From positions 7,502,001-7,566,000 of the forward strand of contig NZ_JAPNKA010000001.1 in assembly GCF_026626635.1 (NCBI RefSeq): a stretch of 64,000 nt of DNA. The letters are read 5' to 3'. The translations under genes and the position numbers were made by a program. The DNA comes from Archangium lansingense. GTDB taxonomy: Bacteria; Myxococcota; Myxococcia; Myxococcales; Myxococcaceae. Under the pieces are notes generated by a model. The model saw only the letters and a program-made list of their open reading frames with translations, was not told where the DNA came from and searched no databases. This document shows positions 50,305 through 57,125 of the stretch, piece after piece (the stretch's first letter is position 1; the number at the start of each line of letters is the position of its first letter).

Positions 50305-51903
50305 TCACAGCGTGGGCCGGTGCTCCTCGTGCTTGTCCTCGTCCTTCTCCTTCCCGAGGCACTCAGCCTTGACGGAGCACCCGTTGGTCCCGCAGCTACC
50401 GCCGTCCTGTAGATCGAAGCGCCAGCGGTGGCGGGGGCAGACGAGGTAGCGCCCCTCTTCGATCCACCCCTCGCGCAGATCGGCGCCCTGGTGGGGGCAA
50501 TAACGGTTGACGGCGTAGCGCTGCCCGCTGGCGGTGACCACGGTGCGCTCCTTGCGCGACTCGGTGGCCAGCGTGGTGTCGCACATGGCGCGCAGATCCT
50601 CGATCTCGGCGGCGAGGAAGTTGTGCAGGCTGGCATCGTAGACATCGGGAGCGCGCGAGGCCCGGAAGCGGAACGACAGCAGGAAGTCCTCCCAGTTCAG
50701 CTTGCGATCCAGCACGCGCACGATATCCGGCGCACTCGAGATGAGCGTGTAGCGGCTCAGGTCCCGCACCTCTCTGACAACCTCCACCCTGCGCGAGCGG
50801 AAGTCCACGCGGATGAGCTGCCCGGGCAGCTCGAGGAGGCCCAGGTACAGGGGCGTCATCACACGGTCCGCCAGTGAGAAGGCGTCCAGCTTTTGCTGCA
50901 TCTCCTCGCGCAGCCGCTGGTGGATGAGATCCACCTCTTCCAGCATCAGGTTGCGCCGCCGCTCACGGAAGACGCGCGTCGTCAGCGCGGCGTAGTTGCG
51001 CAGGTACTGCGAGACGTTCTCATCCGTGACGCGCTCGGGCGCCAGCGACACCATGTCCCCGATGCCCGCGTCGAGCACATCCCCGGGCATGGGCTCGAGG
51101 AGACGCGGCGTCTTCCCCGCCAGCCGCTGCTGGAGGAAGGTGAAGAGCTCCGAAGCGCGGGGGAAGATGTTCACTGGCTCCAGATTGATGTGGAAGAGCG
51201 ACGGATCCAGGAAACAGGCAGGGCCCGCCGAGGCCAGGTAGACACGGGGCTGGACCGTCTCCATGGCGCGTGCCACCGCCTCGAACTTGCTGCCCCGCTT
51301 CTGACGCGAGTGCTCCGCGTACTCCTCGCGCGAGTAGTCGTAGCAGGTGGGGTGCCAGATGGCGCCCGAGAACTGGGCCGTGAAGACGTCGATGGGCCCC
51401 TCCTCCGCGACGATGGCTGGCAGCCGATCATGGATCTTGCAGTCGTTGAGGTTGAGGAAGCACTGCCCATCGGCCTGGACCAGCAGCGCCGAGTCCCGGT
51501 TGGTCCCCGAGTCGGTCAGGAAGAGCTTCAGATAGCCGCCCTTGAAGGGCACCTCTTGCGAGTCCTCACAGGTGACGATGCGCTTGGCGCCATAGGCCAC
51601 GAAGTCATCCCGGAGCGCGGTGCGACGGAAGCGTCCGATGACGACAGTGAAGTCACGCTTCGTCAGGGTGCGCAGGAACTCGGGATCGTAGTGATCCTTG
51701 TGCTCGTGGCTGATGTAGAGGAAGCGCTCCTTGGGCGAGTGCTCGAGCTTCTCGCGCACCATGGGCGCGAGGTCATGGTTGCGCGGGAATTGCATCCATG
51801 CCGAGTCGAACGCGCCATAAGGGGACAACCACGGGTCGGCGACCACCAGGGCGTGTTGGGTTTCGACCAGAAAGCCAGCATGCCCGAGGAACGTGATCTG
51901 CAT
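50305..51903 (-). CDS. Metallo-beta-lactamase-fold/Rieske [2Fe-2S] fusion protein (CMAH-like)
   Basis: 532 residues. The N-terminal part is a UlaG-like metallo-hydrolase with HEHKDH (His66, His68, Asp70, His71). The C terminus carries a complete Rieske site: CPHQG (Cys469, His471) and CPRHRW (Cys489, His492). A similar pair of domains occurs in CMP-N-acetylneuraminate hydroxylase and bacterial relatives, but from memory vertebrate CMAH has the Rieske domain first. An oxygenase role with electrons delivered through the Rieske centre is plausible; the substrate is unknown. A Cys-rich, highly charged tail (SCGTNGC, then KEKDEDKHEEH) follows the Rieske domain. It is a single gene converging on the glycan operon, with a perfect hairpin just upstream of its start. 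Confidence 0.8.
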   Translation of the reverse strand: MQITFLGHAGFLVETQHALVVADPWLSPYGAFDSAWMQFPRNHDLAPMVREKLEHSPKERFLYISHEHKDHYDPEFLRTLTKRDFTVVIGRFRRTALRDDFVAYGAKRIVTCEDSQEVPFKGGYLKLFLTDSGTNRDSALLVQADGQCFLNLNDCKIHDRLPAIVAEEGPIDVFTAQFSGAIWHPTCYDYSREEYAEHSRQKRGSKFEAVARAMETVQPRVYLASAGPACFLDPSLFHINLEPVNIFPRASELFTFLQQRLAGKTPRLLEPMPGDVLDAGIGDMVSLAPERVTDENVSQYLRNYAALTTRVFRERRRNLMLEEVDLIHQRLREEMQQKLDAFSLADRVMTPLYLGLLELPGQLIRVDFRSRRVEVVREVRDLSRYTLISSAPDIVRVLDRKLNWEDFLLSFRFRASRAPDVYDASLHNFLAAEIEDLRAMCDTTLATESRKERTVVTASGQRYAVNRYCPHQGADLREGWIEEGRYLVCPRHRWRFDLQDGGSCGTNGCSVKAECLGKEKDEDKHEEHRPTL

Positions 51904-51923
51904 GGAAGGATCCCCCGCGAGGT

Positions 51924-51948
51924 CCGGGCCTCACCAATTGAGGCCCGG
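51924..51948 (-). promoter_or_regulatory. Perfect 10-bp hairpin in the leader of the Rieske fusion gene
   Basis: CCGGGCCTCA (51924-51933) pairs with TGAGGCCCGG (51939-51948) around a 5-base loop, ending 20 bases upstream of the start codon on the minus strand. If transcribed it would fold immediately before the ribosome-binding region. It could be an attenuator or operator, or the terminator of something read from the right. Confidence 0.4.
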
Positions 51949-52082
51949 CGTGATGCCACCGAACGTCCGGTGACAAGGCCGGTGGCGCCGGAAGGCTGGG
52001 GTGGGGGTGCGGATGCGGCCATGGCCCCCAAGTACGAGGCCTTGGTCCAACGCAGAGCAGAAGTCTCGCAACGTGCATGAAA

Positions 52083-52115
52083 AAGGCGCGGGGACGATGG
52101 AAATCCCCGCGCCTT
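52083..52115 (-). terminator. Rho-independent terminator of the lipoprotein gene
   Basis: AAGGCGCGGGGA (52083-52094) and TCCCCGCGCCTT (52104-52115) form a perfect 12-bp stem with a 9-base loop. Read on the minus strand the stem runs into a short T tract, 35 bases after the stop of the minus-strand lipoprotein gene. Confidence 0.75.
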
Positions 52116-52149
52116 CCCCATCATCCGAGGTGGGGTCTGCCCACCCAAC

Positions 52150-53217
52150 CTACTCGGTGATTTCGCGCACGCTCAGCCACTTGAAGTCCACGTCCGAGGC
52201 GCTGTCCCAGCGGAAGGTGGCCAGGGGACCGCCCCAGGTGATGGGCATGGCATCCACGGAGCCGCCGCAGTTGGTGGCATCGCCGCCAATCTGGCCGGAG
52301 TCCGTGATGTCATAGACCTTCTTCCACGTCACCTTGTCCGTGTTCTCGTTGAGCCACAGCTCCAGCTTCACCGCGGGCTTCCCGTTGACGGTGGTGTTCT
52401 TCATGATGGACTTGAAGCCCACCCAACGGCCCTTGAGCGAGCTGGTGCCCGGCTTGTAGGCGGTCTGGTCGTAGCTCACGTGCCAGGACTCCTTCTGCCA
52501 GCGCACGCGGCCGTCGTAGTGCAGGCTGCCCTTGTACGAGGAGCCCTCGCAGGCCAGGTCATCATTGTGGCGGCCACCGCGCGCGTACCAGGCAAAGTTG
52601 TCGCTCATATCGCTGGCGGCGTTCACCTTGATGAAGCCCGTCATCTCCACATTCTTCCAGTCGTTGGCGGCCTGCATGTAGCCGCGGTCCGCCAGAACGT
52701 CCCGGTCATACGTGGGGATCTTCTTCGAGTCGTAGCCGGTGGAGGTGAGCGCGTGCATGCGCACCTGGCTGCTCTTCATCTTCCAGGAGCCGTCCGAGTT
52801 GCGGGTGATGGTGTCCTGCGGATCGAAGCGCGAGTCCTTCAGCGCCTCGTCCTTGAGGAACCACGTCTCGCCCCCCGCCTTCGTCGGGTAGAGCATGGTG
52901 ACGCCGAAGACATCCTTGTCCGACGCGGGCGCGGGAGCCGGCGTCGGCTCCGGCGCAGGAGTCGGCTCGGGCGTAGGCTCGGGCGTAGGAGTCGGCTCGG
53001 GCGTAGGCGTAGAAGGAGCAGGGGTCGGAGTGGGAGCAGGCGTTTCAAGCTGCGGGTCGTCCGGCAGGCCTCCGCCAAAGTCATCGCCATTCAGGCTGGG
53101 GGGCGTCTGCGAGTCCGCACCCTGATCGGCCGAACCACAACCCGCGGCCGAAGCCAGGAGGATGGACGCGCAGAGGGCAGAGAGAAGTCGGTAGCGGATC
53201 AACGAAGGAATCTCCAT
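52150..53217 (-). CDS. Secreted lipoprotein-like protein with Pro-Thr linker and a carbohydrate-active-type beta domain
   Basis: 355 residues from ATG 53217; an upstream open extension to 53400 has Arg/Ser/Pro composition and is rejected. A signal segment (about residues 8-29) ends in SAAGCGS, an atypical lipobox with Cys at about residue 27. A low-complexity linker of PTPTPAP/PEPTP repeats (about 60-95) resembles those joining modules of secreted carbohydrate-active proteins. The remaining 250 residues contain DVFGVTMLYPTKAGGETWF, FAWYARGGRH, GRWVGFKSIM and ITWGGPLATFRWD, reminiscent of a conserved concanavalin-like family of unknown function. No catalytic residues can be named. A strong terminator follows. 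Confidence 0.7.
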   Translation of the reverse strand: MEIPSLIRYRLLSALCASILLASAAGCGSADQGADSQTPPSLNGDDFGGGLPDDPQLETPAPTPTPAPSTPTPEPTPTPEPTPEPTPAPEPTPAPAPASDKDVFGVTMLYPTKAGGETWFLKDEALKDSRFDPQDTITRNSDGSWKMKSSQVRMHALTSTGYDSKKIPTYDRDVLADRGYMQAANDWKNVEMTGFIKVNAASDMSDNFAWYARGGRHNDDLACEGSSYKGSLHYDGRVRWQKESWHVSYDQTAYKPGTSSLKGRWVGFKSIMKNTTVNGKPAVKLELWLNENTDKVTWKKVYDITDSGQIGGDATNCGGSVDAMPITWGGPLATFRWDSASDVDFKWLSVREITE

Positions 53218-53558
53218 GCGAGGGGGCCGTGAGGCGGGGAAGCACGACAGAGGGCGCACAGCCTCCCGTCGAGCGGACCCGAGTGCAGAGGCAGGGCAGC
53301 GCGGATGACTCCACGCCCGCTCACCACCTTCGCGACCGGCCAGGTGCTCACGAGCCCGGTGGACATTCAGGTCCTGCCGGCTTTGCGCCACTGAACACAA
53401 AGCGACGGCTCATCATCCCGTCCCGAGTGTCGTCTCCACGCTCGCCTGTTTGTCCTGGTGGCGAGAAGACGAGGGCCTGCATCTCTTCGGTTTTTTCGAA
53501 GGAATGCGCCCTGATTACCTATTTGCCGAATGATTGCGAGGCCTTTAATTCAAATGGC
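53218..53558. other. Intergenic region between the divergent lipoprotein and htpX genes
   Basis: These 341 bases have no convincing coding content; the frame is open on the plus strand from 53229 but its translation up to 53558 is Arg/Pro/Ser-rich. The right third (about 53490-53556) is markedly more AT-rich than the rest of the window and contains TTGCCG and TTTAAT elements, so the htpX promoter probably lies here. No riboswitch or RNA gene is recognised. Confidence 0.5.
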
Positions 53559-54458
53559 ATGAAGAACCAGATCAAAACCATCCTGCTTCTCGGCGTGCTG
53601 TCGGTGTTTCTCATCGGCATCGGCGCCGCGCTGGGTAAGGGATTCTTCATTGGCGCGCTGGTGCTGTCGCTGGCGATGAACCTGGGAGCCTATTTCTACT
53701 CGGACAAGCTGGTGCTGAGCATGCACGGGGCGCAGGAGGTGAGCCCCCAGCAAGCGCCGCGCCTGCACCGGATGGTGGAGGAGCTGTCGCAGCGGGCGGG
53801 CATTCCCAAGCCGCGCGTCTTCCTGATGAACGAGGCCCAGCCCAACGCCTTCGCGACAGGCCGCAACCCGGAGCACGGCGTGGTGGCGGTGACGGCGGGC
53901 ATCCTGGAGGTGCTCGACGAGCGGGAGCTGCGCGGGGTGCTGGCGCACGAGCTGGCGCACATCAAGAACCGGGACATCCTGGTGTCCACCATCGCCGCGG
54001 CGGTGGCCTCGGCGGTGACATACCTGGCCCACGCGGTGGGCCTGTTCGGCTCGATGTTCCTGGGCCGTGACGAGGACGAGGGTGAGGGCCTGTCGCCGCT
54101 GCAGACGCTGGCGCTGGCGCTGGTGGCGCCCATCGCGGCCACACTCATCCAGATGGGGATTTCGCGCTCGCGCGAGTATCTGGCGGACCAGACGGGCGGG
54201 GAGATCTCCGGTGACCCCGAGGCGCTGGCGAGCGCGCTGCGGAAGCTGGAGGCCGGGGCCATGGCATTGCCGGTGGAGGGGCGTCCGGCCACGGCGAGCC
54301 TGTTCATCGTGAGCCCCTTCGCGGGGATGCAGAGCATCCTGTCGCTCTTCTCGACGCACCCGAGGACAGAGGAGCGCGTGCGCAGGCTGCACGAGCAGGC
54401 CATGCGGATGCCCACCACCCGGGGCTGGAGTGGTGACGCCCTCCCCTTCGCCCGCTGA
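53559..54458 (+). CDS. htpX: HtpX-type M48 zinc metalloprotease
   Basis: 299 residues from ATG 53559, the first start giving the standard HtpX N terminus (MKNQIKTILLLGVL). HtpX degrades misfolded inner-membrane proteins alongside FtsH. Two hydrophobic segments lie near the N terminus (7-45), the zinc motif HELAH is at 130-134 with the third ligand in SREYLADQ near residue 200, and two more hydrophobic segments (about 143-190) lie between. The upstream open frame is ignored because HtpX proteins are about 290 residues. It is followed 38 bases later by a TerC gene in the same direction. Confidence 0.93.
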   Translation: MKNQIKTILLLGVLSVFLIGIGAALGKGFFIGALVLSLAMNLGAYFYSDKLVLSMHGAQEVSPQQAPRLHRMVEELSQRAGIPKPRVFLMNEAQPNAFATGRNPEHGVVAVTAGILEVLDERELRGVLAHELAHIKNRDILVSTIAAAVASAVTYLAHAVGLFGSMFLGRDEDEGEGLSPLQTLALALVAPIAATLIQMGISRSREYLADQTGGEISGDPEALASALRKLEAGAMALPVEGRPATASLFIVSPFAGMQSILSLFSTHPRTEERVRRLHEQAMRMPTTRGWSGDALPFAR

Positions 54459-54496
54459 CAGCCTTTCACACGCTTTAGAGAGGAAGACCCAGAGCT

Positions 54497-55480
54497 ATGG
54501 AGATGGAAAGCATAGGCAGCCCCGCCCTATGGGTGGGGTTTATCGTCTTCGTGTTGTTGATGCTGGCGCTGGACCTGGGAGTGTTCCACCGCAAGACGCA
54601 CGAGGTGAAGTTCAAGGAAGCACTGGCGTGGAGCGGCGTGTGGATCTCGCTCGCGTTGGTGTTCAACCTGGGCATCTGGTGGAAGTTCGGAACCACGCCC
54701 GCAGTGCAGTTCCTCACCGGCTATCTGATCGAGAAGTCGCTCTCGATCGACAACATCTTTGTCTTCGTCGTCATCTTCTCGGCGCTGAAGATTCCGGCGC
54801 TCTACCAGCACCGGGTGCTCTTCTGGGGCATCCTGAGCGCGCTGGTGCTGCGCGCGGCGATGATCTTCGCCGGAGTGGCGATGCTGCAGCGCTTCCACTG
54901 GCTCATCTACGTCTTCGGAGCGTTCCTCATCCTCACGGGTGTGAAGCTCTTCTTGCAGCGCAACAAGGAGGATCACCCGGAGGACGGCGCGGTCATGAAG
55001 CTGGCCCGGCGGGTCATCCCCTCCACGCCCCGCTTTGACAAGGATCACTTCTTCACGCTGGAGAATGGCCGGAAGCTGGCCACGCCGCTGTTCATGGCGC
55101 TGGTGCTGGTGGAGCTGACGGACGTGCTCTTCGCGCTCGACTCCATCCCGGCCATCTTCGCGGTGACGACGGATCCCTTCCTCGTCTTCACGTCGAACAT
55201 CTTCGCCATCCTGGGCCTGCGCTCGCTGTTCTTCGTGCTGGCAGGGGCGGTGGAGAAGTTCTCCTACCTGAAGGTAGGCCTGTCGGCGGTGCTGGTGTTC
55301 GTGGGCGCGAAGATGGCGCTGGTGGACGTGGTGAAGGTGCCACCCGCGGTCTCGCTGGGTGTCATCGCGCTGCTGCTGGGTGGCTCCGTCGTGGCCTCGC
55401 TGCTGAAGGCGCGGGCGCAGGAGCGGGCCGAGGCAGAGAAGGCCGTGGTTCCAGATACGCGGCCGGCCCCGGCGGAATAG
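54497..55480 (+). CDS. TerC-family integral membrane protein (Alx-like)
   Basis: 327 residues with about eight to nine membrane segments. Diagnostic acidic motifs are present: LALDLGVF near residue 25, EKSLSIDNIFVFVVIF near 79 and ELTDVLFALDSIPA near 207. TerC/Alx proteins are linked to tellurite resistance, pH response and manganese export, and are thought to metallate secreted proteins. ATG 54497 follows AGGAAG with 10-base spacing. No yybP-ykoY (manganese) riboswitch is possible in the 38-base gap upstream. Co-transcription with htpX is likely, suggesting an envelope-stress context. Confidence 0.93.
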   Translation: MEMESIGSPALWVGFIVFVLLMLALDLGVFHRKTHEVKFKEALAWSGVWISLALVFNLGIWWKFGTTPAVQFLTGYLIEKSLSIDNIFVFVVIFSALKIPALYQHRVLFWGILSALVLRAAMIFAGVAMLQRFHWLIYVFGAFLILTGVKLFLQRNKEDHPEDGAVMKLARRVIPSTPRFDKDHFFTLENGRKLATPLFMALVLVELTDVLFALDSIPAIFAVTTDPFLVFTSNIFAILGLRSLFFVLAGAVEKFSYLKVGLSAVLVFVGAKMALVDVVKVPPAVSLGVIALLLGGSVVASLLKARAQERAEAEKAVVPDTRPAPAE

Positions 55481-55515
55481 AGCCAACTGGCACGGCCTGA
55501 ATGCAGCGGAGACGG

Positions 55516-55542
55516 CGCCGGGCGGCCTTTGGGTCCCCGGCG
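55516..55542 (+). terminator. Weak hairpin after terC
   Basis: CGCCGGG (55516-55522) pairs with CCCGGCG (55536-55542) around a 13-base loop, 35 bases past the TerC stop in the gap between convergent genes. There is no T-run, so termination is a guess. Confidence 0.3.
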
Positions 55543-55592
55543 TCGCTCAATCCCCATACTGAGACAGGTCACCTACGAGCTTCAGGAACTCT

Positions 55593-56066
55593 TCAGGCGC
55601 CAACATGTCCGAGGTACGCGCCGTGAAACATCTCTTCTTCTGTGATCGCCAGCACCCGCCGCCGGTCAGCGGACGCGAAGAAGACCTCTCTGTCCGGCAT
55701 GACCTCCCAGAGGCTCCGAACCCAGCGGCCCTCTCCGTCGACGATCAGGCGAACCCAGCCAGCGGCGCCCAGACCTGAGAACACCACGTACAGCTCGGAC
55801 TCACCCGCGAGGAACTCGAGAATCACCTGGCGCAACCACTCCGCCTTCTCGGAGCCTGACGCCTCGCCGTGAATCGTCGAGAAGGGAACCGCATCCACCC
55901 GGAAGAGCAGGGACAGCGCCTGCGTCACATCCGGCAGGCTCTCCCTTGGGATGACACCACCCACCGTCACCCCTTCGAGCCGCTTCAGGATCTGCTCCAG
56001 CTCTTTCTTTTGAAAGTACCGGAGCAGGCGCTCCCTGGCTGTCCCACTGCCAGCATCAGTTGTCAT
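55593..56066 (-). CDS. Conserved-looking protein of unknown function
   Basis: 157 residues from ATG 56066; the frame is open further upstream, but that stretch overlaps the terminator hairpin and reads as nonsense. It has an amphipathic helical start (RERLLRYFQKKELEQILKRLEG) and a mixed alpha/beta body (SELYVVFSGLGAAGWVRLIVDGEGRWVRSLWEVMPDREVFF). No signal peptide or membrane segment. I do not recognise the family. It sits downstream of the tRNA-Val pair but is separated from it by a terminator. Confidence 0.65.
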   Translation of the reverse strand: MTTDAGSGTARERLLRYFQKKELEQILKRLEGVTVGGVIPRESLPDVTQALSLLFRVDAVPFSTIHGEASGSEKAEWLRQVILEFLAGESELYVVFSGLGAAGWVRLIVDGEGRWVRSLWEVMPDREVFFASADRRRVLAITEEEMFHGAYLGHVGA

Positions 56067-56125
56067 TGCGCCTTCAGTCCTCACTGGGATTCGGGCACGA
56101 AGCTCTTCTGAGGCCCCAAAAGCGA

Positions 56126-56159
56126 AGAGGCCGTGAGCCCCTAGGGACTCACGGCCTCT
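56126..56159 (-). terminator. Terminator of the tRNA-Val pair
   Basis: AGAGGCCGTGAG (56126-56137) and CTCACGGCCTCT (56148-56159) form a perfect 12-bp stem; the loop itself contains the palindrome CCCTAGGG. On the minus strand it begins 6 bases after the tRNA 3' end and is followed by a TTTT run. Confidence 0.8.
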
Positions 56160-56165
56160 ATCGTG

Positions 56166-56237
56166 TGGGCGCACCAGGATTCGAACCTGGGACCCCTGCC
56201 GTGTGAAGGCAGTGCTCTACCGCTGAGCTATGCGCCC
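56166..56237 (-). tRNA. tRNA-Val (anticodon CAC), copy A
   Basis: The minus strand gives a 72-base cloverleaf: acceptor GGGCGCA pairing with TGCGCCC, discriminator A, D-loop AGCTCAGCGGTAGAGC, anticodon stem CTGCC/GGCAG with loop TTCACAC (anticodon CAC, reading GUG), and T-arm GGTTCGAATCC. CCA is not encoded. It is identical to copy B exactly 100 bases away. Confidence 0.95.
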
Positions 56238-56265
56238 GATTGCGGTCATCGGGAGTTCGTCGGAG

Positions 56266-56337
56266 TGGGCGCACCAGGATTCGAACCTGGGACCCCTGCC
56301 GTGTGAAGGCAGTGCTCTACCGCTGAGCTATGCGCCC
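56266..56337 (-). tRNA. tRNA-Val (anticodon CAC), copy B
   Basis: Identical in sequence to copy A over all 72 bases. It is the promoter-proximal copy; 28 bases separate the two genes, so they form one transcript. CCA is not encoded. Confidence 0.95.
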
Positions 56338-56357
56338 CCGACGAAGCGACGGGTGGG

Positions 56358-56386
56358 TAGATGCCACCCGCCGTGTTCCCTGTCAA
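56358..56386 (-). promoter_or_regulatory. Sigma-70-type promoter of the tRNA-Val pair
   Basis: On the minus strand a perfect TTGACA (56381-56386) is followed after 17 bases by CATCTA (56358-56363), about 20 bases before the mature tRNA 5' end. The -10 is imperfect, but the spacing and position are right for a stable-RNA promoter. Confidence 0.6.
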
Positions 56387-56389
56387 CGG

Positions 56390-56668
56390 CTATTCTCTCG
56401 CGATTTCTTCCAACCGCTCGTCCAGCTCGCGCAGCCGGCGCTTGAGTCCAGAGAGCTTCTTACCCACCGTCTTGAAGTCGCTCCGGGTCGCGAAGCTCAG
56501 CGCCCGCATCAGCTCCTCCTGGCCCCGGTCCAGCGCCTGCTTGCCCCGCTGCACCGAGCCGAGCGCCTGGGCGAACGCCATGGCCCGCTTCTCGTCGGCC
56601 AGCAGCTTCTCCATCGCCTTCTGCGACACGCCCAGCGCCTGCTTCTTCAGATTCTGACGAATGCTCAT
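56390..56668 (-). CDS. Small coiled-coil protein
   Basis: 92 residues from ATG 56668 (MSIRQNLKKQALG); the longer open frame is Ala/Arg/Gly-rich nonsense. It is almost entirely helical, charged and rich in heptads (KAMEKLLADEKRAMAFAQALGSVQRGKQALDRGQ, ending LKRRLRELDERLEEIARE), with no signal or membrane segment. It may be a small scaffolding or phasin-like protein, but no family is recognised. It is downstream of the SCP2-like gene with 26 bases between them, so the two are probably co-transcribed. Its stop lies just upstream of the tRNA promoter. Confidence 0.7.
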   Translation of the reverse strand: MSIRQNLKKQALGVSQKAMEKLLADEKRAMAFAQALGSVQRGKQALDRGQEELMRALSFATRSDFKTVGKKLSGLKRRLRELDERLEEIARE

Positions 56669-56694
56669 GGCTGCCTGCCCCCCGCTGGCATTGA

Positions 56695-57117
56695 CTACCC
56701 GTCCACGTACTCCGTCTTCAGCGCGCCAAAGACGCGATCTGCGATGCCCTTGAACCTCAAGCGCTCGATGAGCTGCTGCAGGTCTCCCTTCACCGCGATG
56801 CGCCGCCGCAGCACCGCCTCCACGGGATCCAGGCTCCCCTGCAACAGCTGCTTCCACACCGTGTAGGGCGCCCGCGCCAGGTAGGCCGGATCGAGCTCAT
56901 CCAGATCGTCCGGCTCGTCCAGCACCCGCAGCTTCTCGATGCGGCCACCGCGCGGCACCACGTGCACCACGAAGGCACGCGCCAACTTGCCCGGCTCCGC
57001 GTCGACGATGACCCCGATCTCTCCCTGCCACCCCTGGGCGGCGAGCGAGCTCTCCGGGTCCGCGTTCACCAGCCGTACCGCCTCCTCACACCACTCCTTC
57101 GACGGGAACCTGGCCAT
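56695..57117 (-). CDS. SCP2 sterol-carrier-domain-like protein
   Basis: 140 residues, a single small alpha/beta domain: MARFPSKEWCEEAVRLVNADPE at the start, then GEIGVIVDAEPG strands, and DPAYLARAPYTVWKQLLQGSLDPVEAVLRRRIAVKGDL with an LQQLIERLR helix. The helix and the KG-D-LQ-L pattern are typical of SCP2-like lipid-binding domains. A role in lipid binding or transfer is inferred from the fold only. It starts 8 bases after the Hsp70 stop, in the same minus-strand gene string. Confidence 0.75.
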   Translation of the reverse strand: MARFPSKEWCEEAVRLVNADPESSLAAQGWQGEIGVIVDAEPGKLARAFVVHVVPRGGRIEKLRVLDEPDDLDELDPAYLARAPYTVWKQLLQGSLDPVEAVLRRRIAVKGDLQQLIERLRFKGIADRVFGALKTEYVDG

Positions 57118-57125
57118 GCCGCCGA

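Noticed and set aside
52930..53045. Tandem short repeat as a structural DNA element
   Set aside because: It simply encodes the Pro-Thr linker of the lipoprotein.
53218..53400. Upstream N-terminal extension of the Pro-Thr lipoprotein
   Set aside because: The extension would bury the signal peptide behind 61 Arg/Ser/Pro-rich residues; ATG 53217 gives a proper secretion signal.
54459..54496. yybP-ykoY manganese riboswitch before terC
   Set aside because: Only 38 bases separate htpX from terC, too short for the riboswitch.
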